Of a DNA stretch of 64,000 bases, positions 49,712 to 61,440 are shown piece after piece; position 1 is the first letter of the stretch; each line of letters begins with the position of its first letter. Origin of the DNA: Plectrocnemia conspersa (taxonomy: Eukaryota > Arthropoda > Insecta > Trichoptera > Polycentropodidae); NCBI GenBank assembly GCA_009617715.1, contig VTFK01000045.1, forward strand, positions 558,001 to 622,000, in the 5' to 3' direction. Under the pieces are notes generated by a model. That model worked only from the letters and a program-made list of their open reading frames with translations. It did not search any database and was not told where the DNA came from. Position numbers and translations under genes: made by a program.

Positions 49712-50200
49712 TTACGTGACGCACACAAATCGGTAAAGATGATGAGAATGATTTTCATCGCAGGGGCTCCCTTTAGGTGGACAGTGCGTGTGTTTAAATA
49801 ATCGGCAATTGCGGCCGTTTGGCGACACTTTGACAATCGCTGCCCGGCCGGAGGGATTACAAGGGCCGCACTCGAGAGGGCCGCCTCTCTGGGCGTATCT
49901 GACTGTCGCCGTCTCGGATAAACACGTTAAAAGTCGGACAAGAAGAGAGCATGAAGGGGCCGTAGTACATGTTATGACTAACGCATTCGCACGCGTCCCG
50001 GTTCTAAAATAGCCAAGAATCGCCCGTGCACACGTGTCGGCCGGTACGTGGGGCAATATGGCCGAAAAGACAGTGGCGGCGCGCGGACTTTCGAACTAGA
50101 TTGTGAGCAACGGACCCCACGCGGATTTACGCAAGCTGAAAATTTGACCCAGATATAAATACCACGTGAACGTAGAAAAGATGTACTGAGCATGAGTTTA
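49712..50200. promoter_or_regulatory. CpG-dense island followed by TATAAATA
   Basis: This is the most GC- and CpG-rich segment of the window (about 49740-50110). Right after it lies AGATATAAATACCACGTG (about 50150), a good TATA-box match with an E-box-like CACGTG. Frames are open on both strands (plus 49788-50012 and minus 50056-49712 lack ATG starts; minus 50193-49978 has ATG), none recognised. A promoter reading is possible but unproven; a conserved enhancer or an exon of an unknown gene are alternatives. Confidence 0.25.
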
Positions 50201-50650
50201 TTATTACGACTCGTGTAGGTACAGGGTTGTCAAGATAATATATTGATTACAATACAGATTTAAATTAAATAATATCATATTCAATCGGTTATAAGGTGCA
50301 CCCTTATTTTTAAATACCGATATTTACAAATAATAAAAATATATAAAATCTGCGGGAGATCAACCCAGCAGCGCAGGTAACGCTAAGGTCATTCAAATGA
50401 CAATTTCAAATTCATGAAAAGGAAATAACAACGCGTTTTGACAAATGACCTAACTAACAATAGGAGAATAATAAATACTATAATTGCAACAGTTGTGCTA
50501 ACAGATACCATAATTACCATTTTGTGCATAAAGAATGCAATAAAATGCGTCTATCCAGCGTAAAAACCGCTATTGTAATCTTCTTCTTACATTTATGATT
50601 TAGAAAGTTCACCATATAGTTTTACTTCAAAGCGTAAATATATTTCTTTG
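50201..50650. other. non-coding DNA
   Basis: No gene is recognised. Confidence 0.35.
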
Positions 50651-50990
50651 GCCGAATGTACAAGTAATGGGATTGGATAACCAATTTCTGCATCCCTGAT
50701 TCAAGACAAGAGGATCAGAGACAATCACACGCATCAAGAGCAGACGAACACATGATTCGAGACGGCAGACAACCAGACAGAGACCGAAAGCAGATCAACA
50801 ATAACAACAAGAGACCTCAGCGGATCATCTAAAGTATATCACTTCTCCTCCAGCTTATCCATCAGCACTGTCTACATATCACTATTCGCCACTATTTTGC
50901 TTTGGTAAATTGTATAACTTAACAATAAACTGTTACTGGCATCTATTTTGTCTGCCTTTGACATCAAAACCCAAAAAATCGTATTATGAA
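50651..50990 (+). other. CA/GA-rich transcript-like segment
   Basis: Sequence with a purine- and CA-rich stretch (50700-50830), followed by pyrimidine-rich DNA and an AATAAA signal (about 50924), then TTTTGTCTGCCTTTGACATC. The layout is reminiscent of a solo LTR or the 3' end of a non-coding transcript, but terminal TG/CA and a target-site duplication could not be shown. Confidence 0.2.
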
Positions 50991-52312
50991 TATAAAAAAC
51001 AAAAACCTATACAAGCAGTATGAACTATTGTATTTTATATACTTTCGTCTTTAATGTCCCAAAGTCTGAAACTTCTTCAAATGTAATTTCCGATTGTTGA
51101 TCTCATAAAATATTCAATTCTGTGTCATTAAATGCGTTACTGATTTTTTTGCATATTCGCTATTGACTATGAAGTTAATATTATATATAAGCAGGTAATA
51201 AGTAATCGTGATGTCATAGATATGATATATAGTCTTGAATTCAGAGATCCTGGAACATGGAAAAGCATGTTAAAATATATTGTGGGGTAAAACCACATAC
51301 ACGATATGTTATAATTTAGAGGTCATTCTAACGAACAGTTTGAACAAATGAAAAGTGAAATCAACATATCACGAAAGTAAAGTATACACAGTAAGATCTT
51401 GTGACCAAACAATTGCGTTACTAATCGGAAATATTGCACAGCCTTTAAATATTTATTTATTTTCTATTTTAATTTTAGTTTGAGTTTCTTTATGTTAATA
51501 TAATATGTGCTTTATATGATTTTTATATTAAATAATCATCCTTTTAATTGATTTCTTTGATTTTTGCTATATTTAGTTTATTTATTACATAGCTTTCATA
51601 AATTTTGAATACCATCAACTTAATGTTGAATTAAATTTATTATAAGAGAGGTTAAAGGATACACATGTTTAAGCAGAACCTCAAAGATTAACTATTTGTG
51701 AGATTCTTAACCCTTTGAGTAATGAGTTAACTTATACACATTTGTTAATTTGTTAATATACACATGGGAGTGAACTAATTTTACGTATTTTTCCATAATT
51801 ATTTATTATGATTTTATCTTGCATTTATGGTAAATTATAAAAAAACAATGATTTTTTAATTAATATTATTCTATTTCGCTCATTTAATTCACATATTTTT
51901 TATATATTATATGACTATTTTTGATTTTTCAGTTCAGATGCTCTTAATATATTTTTATAAAATTATTAAAAAATATTCTTTGTTATTCTTACTTATTTAC
52001 TTCTCAAAATCATTTACAAAATCAAATTTAAAAAAATACATTGATTAAATCTTTTTTATTCATTTCTTTAGTTCTTACATGTACGGAGGTACTACTCAAA
52101 TAGTTAAATTCTCACAATCGTAAATCGTCATACTCAAAACCAAAGAGAAAGCAATTACGCACATGCGATATTAACTATTAATTTGTAAGCGCAAGGTAAT
52201 GGCCACTATAAGTTCAAAGGAACAAACCCAAGTAATTGCAATAAATAACAATAAACCCTGCAAATTTTAAGAAGTGCAGTTTTTATGCACTAAGAAAACA
52301 CTAGTTTTTAAC
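50991..52312. other. AT-rich non-coding DNA
   Basis: Nothing is recognised. Confidence 0.4.
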
Positions 52313-52682
52313 ACGAACCCAGGTCGAAGTAAAGGACCTAGTATCATATCTCTAATGGATCTTGATGTTTTTACGTTTCTATCGTATCTGTGAGATCTGA
52401 ATTTATGATTATTGTCTGTTTATAATTCCAATCGATCATGACAGATTGAGTTTTCTTATATTTTACTTATTTCACATATGAATAATTGAAATAAAATATA
52501 GTTAAGTCATCCATATGGATCACTTGTAAGCTGTAATAAATTATTTTAATATATGTCACACAATACTAATTTCAGTGTGGTGTTCTCACAACTTACTTAG
52601 TCGTTACCTGTGTTTATCTCGCTGTGACGCATTAGGCAAAACACCTTTCATGTTGCGAAAATAAATTTAAAATAAAAAAAAT
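52313..52682 (+). mobile_element. tRNA-derived SINE copy 6
   Basis: The head is diverged, but the block TTTCTATCGTATCTGTGAGA, the body, and the 3' module CTAATTTCAGTGTGGTGTTC with TTCATGTTGCGAAAATAAAT match copies 2 and 5. It ends in an A-rich tail near 52682. Confidence 0.6.
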
Positions 52683-53140
52683 ATGTTCAAAATTTTATTT
52701 TAGTTGGTCAAAGGCTGTAAAATTGTATTGACAGATAATTATAATACATACATTTAAATTCACACGCAATTATTAATTGTATATATATGAGCTCTTTGGT
52801 CTTGTATTTTTATGTCCAAATATATCAGATTTATTAATTTTTGGGTCAACTTACAGATTCAGTAAAATATGTATTTAAAAAGTTTCATTAGTTTTAAATA
52901 TTATCAAAGATTTACATATTATATCATCAGTCATAAACAATTATTTACAAAAAAAAACATAATCAAACATTTTATTTTGTATTTAGAAATAGCATAAGTT
53001 GCCATTTTAAAATTATATTTAAAATCGACTGTAATCTATATATTTATATACATTATAGTAACAGATTACATATCAATGTGTAATTGTATATAAATCTGAT
53101 CTTAAAGCATACTAAGTATGCATTTAAATAAGCTTATTTT
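52683..53140. other. AT-rich non-coding DNA
   Basis: Nothing is recognised. Confidence 0.4.
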
Positions 53141-53620
53141 GAACGCCAACGGTGACGAAAAGCTTATTCGAAAAGGATTAGTACGGATTGAGATACAGAG
53201 ACGGAGCATTTTCCTAGTCGTCACGCGCGCCCCTGGTTCATACGAAGACGGAGTGGTTTAGTGGCGTATGATCCGGAAAGAGGAGGACAGAATTACGGGA
53301 ATTTAACACGAGATTATTTCCAATAAACGCGGCTGCCCAGCAGTTTATTTCTGTCAACGGTTCACCAGCCATAATAGGGCACGCAGACACTCACCAGCTA
53401 GCATTCCTCGGCACGCCGCTCTTACCCAATAATCATTATGCTGCATCATTATGAACAGCAGCAGCAGCAGCAACAGGAAAAACGGACATTTTATTTCGGG
53501 TTCAAAAGAACGCCGTCAAAAACGACGCCGGTTTCATGCGAAGCAGATTCGACCGGTAGGTGGAAACGATGCTGAGCTTTTCCGCGCGTAAAGAGCTTTT
53601 GTTGTCGCCTGACGGATATA
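53141..53620 (+). promoter_or_regulatory. GC-rich island with CAG repeat and two GAGCTTTT
   Basis: This is a long GC-richer island. It includes five CAG units followed by CAA CAG (53456-53476), read as seven Gln in an ATG frame from 53438 to 53575 (45 codons) and as Ser in the +1 ATG frame from 53451 to 53591 (46 codons, with a basic KERRQKRRRF segment). Two GAGCTTTT octamers lie at 53574-53581 and 53593-53600. No family is recognised in either frame. An A-box-like GGTTTAGTGGCGTATG near 53254 has no B box. The island is either regulatory DNA or an unrecognised exon. Confidence 0.25.
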
Positions 53621-55276
53621 CACATGTTAAAGCTTTTAATATATCTTGATTGCTCTATATTTTTATTTAAATACATTTCAGTGGTAAACGGATTTGCTTT
53701 GTATTATATTACAATTTTAATTTTAATTGTATTGATCAGTTAATAATAATCATAATCGCCATCTAAACAGGATTTCTTGGTTTGTGTGTAGGAAATGTGT
53801 TTTTATTAATGAATATATATTCACAATTACTTTCATTTTTATTACATTTATAATATAATTTTATTCAAGAACAATTAGAGTAGTATCTGTGGTAAAAACT
53901 AAACTTGCAATTAATTAGCTTTTTTTTAAATTCGTTATATTTTTTTAATATATGAAAAATAAAATTGGATATTAAAACTTTCAAAATCATTTATTGTAAT
54001 AAAAAAATTAAGTCAATTCTAGTACGCAGTGCGAAGTTTTTCAGTATTACACTGACATTTTAAATAAAGAAAATTCCACAAGAAAATTTTGTTTATGAAT
54101 TTTCCTTCAAAAAGATTTTGTTAGTAAATATTACAAAGGTTTATCAGATTTATTTTTAAAGTGCAGAAGTTTAGTTGGCTGCCAAGTGCAAACTGTAATT
54201 TATAGTCAACTTTTAAATTAGCATGTATAAAATAAAAGCAAACAAAAGTAATTAATTTATCTCCAGAGAACTTCCGTAAAATCATATAGTTGTATTTTTG
54301 ATACGACATCAAAAATCCAGATTTTCTGAAATCAATAGACATTTTAATGTTAGAAAAAGTTGGGTAATGTGTAGTACAGGGTCTATCGGATTTATTTATT
54401 TATTTAGCTTAATAGCTAATTTTTACAAATAATTTGTACAATATTCTGTTTTTAACTTATTCCTTTTTCACAAAAATTAGTTACTCCAAAGAGCAGCTAC
54501 ATTTGTATAGCTTCCTTGTGTGTAATATCATAAGCTTTCGCGTTTCTTAGCATAAAAATGTATTTGAATTTGCGATGTATCTAAAATGAAAAATCTGTTT
54601 TGTTCTAAAATTCAATGCATGCCTAATTATTAGCTGTGCTAATTCGAGTCTCTTCTGTATAATTTAATATATTTTGTGCAATTTTGTTATTATTTTAATT
54701 AATTCTTCAATAAAGATTTTCTTTATTTGATGTTATTTATCTCTCATATACTTTCTATTTTTGCCTTATACTACTTGTCACATATATATTTTTTTTATAA
54801 CCAAAAATCACCTAATAGACAACACATGTATGCGAAGATATTATTATACGGTTTGTCTGATTAAATATATTTTTATTTTACTTTCCTCGTACGTATAAAA
54901 GGATTTGTCAAAGAATATTACCCTTCTAATATGGTCTACTGATTCTAGATAATATTTAAAGATTTTGCGTTTTATGTCTAATATAATCAACTGCGTCATA
55001 TGCGTAGATGATTAAAGATATATTATTATTGGAAAACTGATAATATTGAATAATTTGTTATAGGTATCCTTAATAAATACGGTAAATTATTATTTGCAAT
55101 AATATCAATTTGCATGTTTACACATTTACTGATCGCAAAAAAACCTGAAAAATTGCGACCTTATTAGAAGTGAGTTCTGAGGTGGCATAAAAAATATGTA
55201 TAGTTCATATGAAATTTAAACTCATGACATGGTGATTATATATTACTGATAAATAATATTGCTATTTAATAAATAT
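53621..55276. other. AT-rich non-coding DNA
   Basis: No gene is recognised. TACAGGGTCTATCGG at about 54376 is a transposon-end-like word without a partner. Confidence 0.35.
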
Positions 55277-55391
55277 TTTTATAATAAATACATATGCATT
55301 TTCAGGGCCTTTTGGGGATAATTCGAGTCCTGGGGCAACTTATATTTAAAGGCTCGTTAAAATTAAAAAAAATCTATATGAAATAATAAAA
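55277..55391. repeat. 115-bp direct repeat, copy A
   Basis: From TTTTATAATAAATACATATG to GAAATAATAAAA, this matches copy B at 55729-55843 with about five differences. The CAGGGCCTTTTGGGGATAAT inside it (55303) looks like a hAT terminus. Confidence 0.9.
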
Positions 55392-55664
55392 TCAATGATT
55401 TAAATATTGATTCGATTGTAACATTTAATTATTTCATAGTAGCTTTGCGCCTTTTTCCATTAGCAAATTCGGTTATTATTTCAGAATAGTCTTGTAATTC
55501 ATTTTAAGTGTTTTCATTTAGTTTATTTGATCCTGACTGATTGTTAATTCTAAAGTTTTTAATTTTTTTCAACACTAAATGATCTTTTACAAAAATAAAT
55601 CGAAGCACAATTGCTGCGCTCGGTAATATGCTTACACATTTTATCTGAAAAAACATCAGCGCAT

Positions 55665-56130
55665 ATGAAACGTTCTTTAATTAAAAATTCTGATTCACTG
55701 AATTTTACGTAACGAATAAATAATGTAATTTTATAATAAATACATATGCATTTTCAGGGCCTTTTGGGGATAATGCGAGTCCAGGGAAACTTATATTTAA
55801 AGGCTCGTTAAAATTAAAAAAAATCTATACGAAATAATAAAAATTACGAGAAGAATCTAGAGTCAAATCAGCAATTACAGCAAAATATGTAGCCTTCTTA
55901 ACTTCCTCAATGATCGCGTTTTGTACAAACTATTAATAAACCCGTTTTGTATTCTTGTTGAATGATAATAAACTCGCGTTCTTCTGATATCTTCTTGTGC
56001 AGCTTGAACTTTAGAAATATTTTTCGTTAATATTGAACTTTAATAGTTTTACTAATACAATAAAATTCCCGCTTTGTGGACTTTCTGCATCAGATCCAAA
56101 ATACGCTAGCTCTCTTTTAAATAGAAAAAA
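55665..56130 (-). pseudogene. hAT (ZMYM1/Tip100-like) transposase pseudogene
   Basis: Minus-strand blocks in order: KRELAYFGSDAESPQSGNFI with VLVKLLKFN (family pattern LxFRGxxE...GNFLEL); after frame breaks IIEEVKKATYFAVIADLTLD with SSR (family pattern KKAKYFSVIADSTPD, the first catalytic Asp region). The 115-bp repeat follows, then ITLFIRYVKFSESEFLIKER with FI. Stops and frameshifts separate the blocks and the C-terminal half is not recognisable. The gene is inactive. Confidence 0.8.
55729..55843. repeat. 115-bp direct repeat, copy B
   Basis: This is a second copy 452 bp downstream of copy A in the same orientation. It splits the decayed hAT coding sequence between the LTLDSSR and ITLFIRYVK blocks. 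The similarity includes about 26 bp outside the CAGGG start, so it is a segment duplication rather than a clean second transposition. Confidence 0.85.
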
Positions 56131-56354
56131 TATTATGACTCTAGCAGCTTTTTTCTATGTTTTGCTTAGATATTAATTTAATTTAGAAACAAATTTTCTA
56201 TTCCTTTAACAGCTATTTTAAGTATGTTTTTTTAATATATCTAATTTTTTTTGGTGAGATTTTGTGAGATGGTGTAACTTATTTTGATCGAATTTTATAC
56301 AGATGAGGCCCGGGGAAACTGCTTCTCTTGCCCCCTTTCCTTTAATAGATCCTG

Positions 56355-57939
56355 TGTTTATTTATTTTTAAAATAATCTATGCTTTGTGGCATATTTTTT
56401 CTAATACAAATGCATGATTAATAGCACTTTTAAAATTTATCTTAGCATTTTCTTAAATTATTTAAAGTGATGCTTTTTATTACATTATTATTTAAAATAT
56501 TGATAAAACATACATTCATAATGATTAAAAAATAACATTTTAAAATTAGCACTTTCTAATTTAAGTATTCTTATTTTTTATATTAATAAAACAACACTCA
56601 CTAATATATTTAAATATAATTAAACGATAGGTTAATATAAGTTTTCTCTATGCAATTTATATAATCATAAAACCAATAATATTATTTACAATAAATATTT
56701 GTCTAATTTCATACGATCAATTTATCAAGCGTCGACGTTGTTTATTTGCATATTTTGAATCAAAGTCGTCATGCCGCTATTTCATAGAGTACCAGATCTT
56801 GATTTAGAAAAAAAATGTAATACCAAGAACAAGTTCAGTAATTAGTCATGACCGGCAAACCATATTATAGCCAGATGACTCAAAGAGACTTGAGTAATTA
56901 CGCTTTGCACAAACAGGAATTTATTTTACTTCTTTCCTCGTGAATCACTCGGTAATTCGGCGCTGGAAAGTTCGAGTTTCGTCACGAAAGCGGTATTTGG
57001 TAATTTAATACACAGTGGAAATATTGCATAGAAAAATATACTTATCGTTATATTTTTTAATAATAAATTATTATTATTGATACATTCATTTACGATAAAA
57101 AATGAATTATACGTACCATTTTACTAAGATATTTGCTCTTACACGTTTATCTCAAATTGTATAGTATAGTAATTTCAAATTGTCCGAAATTGTTGTAAAT
57201 GACATTAATTTTTCATCGTATCCTATTTTTGATTGTATGCTTTAAATATACATATAATTTTAATGCTGGGAGTTTGTATGACGATGAATTCTAAAACATT
57301 TTGAAACTTGTGTGTTATCATCTGGTTATCGAATAGTACAACCAACTACCACTTTATAGGGATATCTCTTATGAAATATTGCAACTATATACTACTATTT
57401 TATAAGCTTTTTTTATGTGGAAGGTTTTAAGTAAGGTTTGTGTAAGGTATTGTGATTAAAACTCAGAACTCTTCTCAGCTTGAAACTTTTATTAGAGATA
57501 CCTATTAGTCGTGTGAAGATCGTGGTGTTTTCTGTGAAGTTATGTTACATTTACTATCCTTTTAGTACTGGATTCCTTTTACAATATAACTGTGTTGTGT
57601 GATTTTTACAATTGCATCTTCTGTGCATTTTCCTACATACTATTTACAAGAACGAGAGTAAAATAAACCAATCATGTAAACACTGCAATTTAATCAAACG
57701 TATACTTGTCTAGTTAGCTTTCGTTTATTATATATTATCATAGTCTTTAAATGTATATCGTGAAAAATTACAAAATATCTGCATTTTATATATAAATTCA
57801 AAAATTATAATCATGGTGCATTTAACCGATATGTATATTATACATTATACATATAATTAGTCTGGCCATCTATCGCCGAGACACAGAACATCCAAAATGT
57901 AGACCTCCAATTATATTGAGACCTTGAATTTTTTTCTAA
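56355..57939. other. AT-rich non-coding DNA
   Basis: Nothing is recognised. The part 56730-57000 is slightly GC-richer. Confidence 0.35.
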
Positions 57940-58560
57940 ATGGTGCATTTAGCAACAACGAGGGCCGCATGCAGACATGTCTAATTAGACCACGCCATTG
58001 TCTAGACCCGTTTTCTATGAATCCAAAACCTGTGGCTGTGTACCAGACGGTGTGAGGTCAGGCGTTTTAATTTCGATATAACGCACATTATTATTTAAAA
58101 AAACAGCTTTCTCCTTAGTATCTTATATTAGCGAAAATAAATAAAGGAAATCGCTCGTTTTATTACTATGTATGAATACATAATGAAAGATCAACCAGTT
58201 GAAAAAAAATTATCGATAATAAATTTACGTACAATTTGTAAAATTTCAAAGAGAAAGTATTGCTTGTGACGCAAAGAGATTTTGTGTCGGATTTTATCAT
58301 ATCGGATATATTGACAGTCCAAGGATCAAACGGAGGCGTCTTTTAATAGAAAGGACCCCGTGGCGATAAGGTGCGCAATCAAGCGTGCATGTGTATTAAG
58401 GATAATAAAATTTAATGAGGCGAAAAATTTTCACTTAAGATTATTCTGGTACCCCTTTTTGAGGTAAATGAACGAGGATTTTTGAGAAAATTTTCAAGGG
58501 GGCCAAAGAGTTTTTCCTGTGCTTTTCCAAAAATATCCGCTTTTATGATATGAAAAGGAC
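57940..58560. promoter_or_regulatory. two GC-richer islands
   Basis: The segments 57950-58080 (with TCTAATTAGACC) and 58260-58540 (with GTGGCGATAAGG, a GATA-type word) stand out from the AT-rich surroundings. There are no open frames of note. Candidate conserved non-coding DNA. Confidence 0.2.
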
Positions 58561-61179
58561 ATTGATTATATAAAATGCTGAAAATAGGCATTAATGATAG
58601 ATTAGATTTAATTTTGTTTTAGTGTTAGTGTAACTTTATTTTAATTAATGATGTATTAAAATAGTTCATGTTTAATATGTACGAGAAAATTTTAATATTC
58701 GAAACGTAAAAATACAAGGTTACAAAAATTGGAAGCGACTTTGTTTACTCGATTTTCAAGACTGTCGTATTTTCTAGAGTTTGCTAGACGTGAAAAAAAC
58801 TATATGCTTGCAGTTTTTAAATAGTTGTATCATTAATGTATTCTATGTAAAAGAAGAAACTGCGGCTAAAATTAATCATTAACTTATTTTGTTTAAAAAT
58901 AGATAAAATGGTAACGTGATTAAAAGCAAAAATAAGTGAATTGAATTTAAGGGTATCCGTTGTTAATGATGAACTTATTTAAAACATAATAATAAAAAAT
59001 ACAGTAAATTAACTATATGTATTATATCAAAAAGTATCCAAAAGCATTTCTTATAAAACAGCTATGGAAATATATAATAGTATCAAATGCCATAAAAAGT
59101 TGGCGCGAGACTTCAATGACGTTAGAATCAATAAAGTCGTTCTTAGTTTAATCAAATCCATTGCTTTAATAGCTTGTTTTATTTATTTGTTTTGCCTTTC
59201 TTTTGATTATAACCTATAAATATTATACATCATAAATTTGCGAGTCTTGAAGAAGCTCACCAAAGCCACCGATTTTGTTTTTTATTTGGTGTCCTTAATG
59301 AATCCTGTGATTATATAGGCTTTAATGCGAATTCGTGGTCTTCTCCAGCTTTCAGGTTTTATTGAAAAACTTATTGACACGATATAAAATAATTCTAATT
59401 GTTACGAGCTAGTAGCAACTCGGGCGATGGTTGATATTATCAGTGTCCTGACGGACTGTATGATACAGAACGCTATATGATTCTGCCCCCCCCCCCTCTT
59501 CCATATATAAACAAATGAGACTTGACTATTGATATTTATTTAAATAATAAATAAATTATTAATAATTAAAATAAGAGAAAAATTTACAGTGATTGTGATA
59601 TCAAAATTATTAATAAATAGATATAGTTTTTATTTTACTCATTTTAATTAAATGATTAGCTTGTTTTCTTACTGAACTTCTATGACCGTTTTAATTAAAT
59701 GACCGTTGCGTTTGCAACCTACCATCTAAAGACTTGGAACGGCCGTTAAATATTTTAAACAAGTGTAAAATCTATCAACTTCTCGACCAATTTTTATGGA
59801 TTCCAAAGTGTCATTTGTTATATAATATTAACACTTGGTGAAATTCTCGAATAGCTACTGTTGTGTTTTTAGTTTATTCCGTCTATTGTCACGTACAGTC
59901 CGTACTAGCGGGCATCTAAAAATGGATTTATGACGCTCTTTTTATTTTTATGGTCATTGTGGCAATTTTAACAAAATCTGGTCACTGTAAACTATGTAAA
60001 AATAAAAAAAATAGATTTAATTTCAATTTTTTTTTACTCTTTAAAATAAATATTTTATCTTCTTATTATTGTTTAATATTATATACATATGATGTTTCTA
60101 ATTTCTTGATGAATCTGGATACATATAAAAATATCTGTATTAAACGTTATTGATTTATATAATTACAGTATATACACCTATATTTGTATTTTGATTTCAT
60201 TTACAATCATTTGTGTCAATATTTATATGCATAGTTTATTTTATATTGTAGTTAATACATAATTAAAACATATAAACGAATACAAAGAATGGTAAAACAT
60301 TTATTAAAATATACGAGTGCATTATTATTTTTCCTCGAATTTCTATATTAAATATTATTATAATTCTGACTAGAATATTTAATGCATGCTTAATTAACAT
60401 CTTATTTTATGATTTGTATAGTATTTACATGAAACATCAACTCTTGTTTTATTTAGCCGGTGAACGAATCCTTGCCATGGACTTCTATTATAATCAATAG
60501 TAAGTCAATAATCCATGCATTCACGTTTTGTTGACCAGCAAATGTTTAAGGGGTCGAAACAAAATGTTTGCTAATCGTGATTCCTAGAGTTGGTCATAAA
60601 ACTTACATTGTTAAACAATGTTTTTAGAACGCTAATCGGAAACCCTGTTTCATTTTAATCAGCTGCTCTGAATTTCATGAATTTAGCGGATTTTACCATT
60701 CAAATTTATCAAGAATTGGAAATCATAAGTTTTCTTTAGAAATTCGAGAAAAAATGTACATATACAATCAAATATATGTATGTACATATCCATTCAAATT
60801 ATATATTTAAATAGTATAAAAAACACGTAAAACAGGAAAGCTAGTCAATAGTTCAAATAACGGATCTACGGATCATGAGTGTGACTGTACAACCTGCCAT
60901 TTTAAAATGCCTATTTCTATGATTTTTATTATTGATAAGGATTTTTACGAGCAATATAAATATGTGCGTCAATCGTTTTTTGTACATTATTTAAATTAAT
61001 ACAGTCTTACAATCAAATTTGTCTAATTTTTAGAAATTAAGTTGTTCCATTTATTATAGCATAATTATATGAATATTACATGCAACCCAAAACTACCACT
61101 GGCCAAATTAGATTCAGGTAGCCGAACGATCAAATCTAATAGTTCTCCGATGGATGTTGTACCACGTTAATATTTCATA
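58561..61179. other. AT-rich non-coding DNA
   Basis: No gene is recognised. ACATTGTT-A-AACAATGT at 60605-60621 is a perfect 17-bp palindrome. Confidence 0.35.
59486..59496. repeat. poly-C run of 11
   Basis: An uninterrupted C11 run, the only one of this length in the window. Confidence 0.95.
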
Positions 61180-61440
61180 ATTCATATCCAATGCAAATTG
61201 GCGCCTCCGCGGCGAACTGCCAAAATCCACATTTCGTTAAAACCCGCCCAACCCTACCGTCATTTTGAGACCTTATAAACCCTAAGGCATTTCGGCATAC
61301 GGCGGTATGCCATTCTGCACACAGTGCATGATTTATTATTGAATATTCATCGCATAAATTCACGTTTCGGCGGATAGCGTTTGTAATTTTCGTACTAAAA
61401 CATCAGTGCGGCCGTCCCAGATGAGCACAATAACGGTTAT
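61180..61440. promoter_or_regulatory. GC-richer island with hairpin
   Basis: The island contains a perfect 7-bp hairpin, GGCATAC (61294-61300) with GTATGCC (61305-61311). The 62-aa minus frame (61363-61175) is unsupported. Confidence 0.2.

Larger units (their letters stand above)
55303..56354 (-). mobile_element. decayed Tip100-like hAT element
   Basis: The left end starts CAGGGCCTTTTGGGG and the right end, read inward, starts CAGGATCTATTAAAGG and continues through GGGGGCAAG and CCCCGGGCC, the GC-rich style of Tip100/ZMYM1-like hAT termini. Flanking octamers agree only partly, so the target-site duplication is uncertain. The interior is a minus-strand transposase remnant. Confidence 0.55.

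Noticed and set aside
49712..50056. 114-codon minus frame in the CpG island
   Set aside because: It starts at TTG; other frames on both strands are also open because the island is GC-rich, so openness is not evidence of coding.
50651..50990. Solo LTR
   Set aside because: No convincing TG...CA ends or target-site duplication; kept only as an unclassified segment.
53250..53300. tRNA gene suggested by GGTTTAGTGGCG
   Set aside because: No B box at the required distance and no acceptor-stem pairing.
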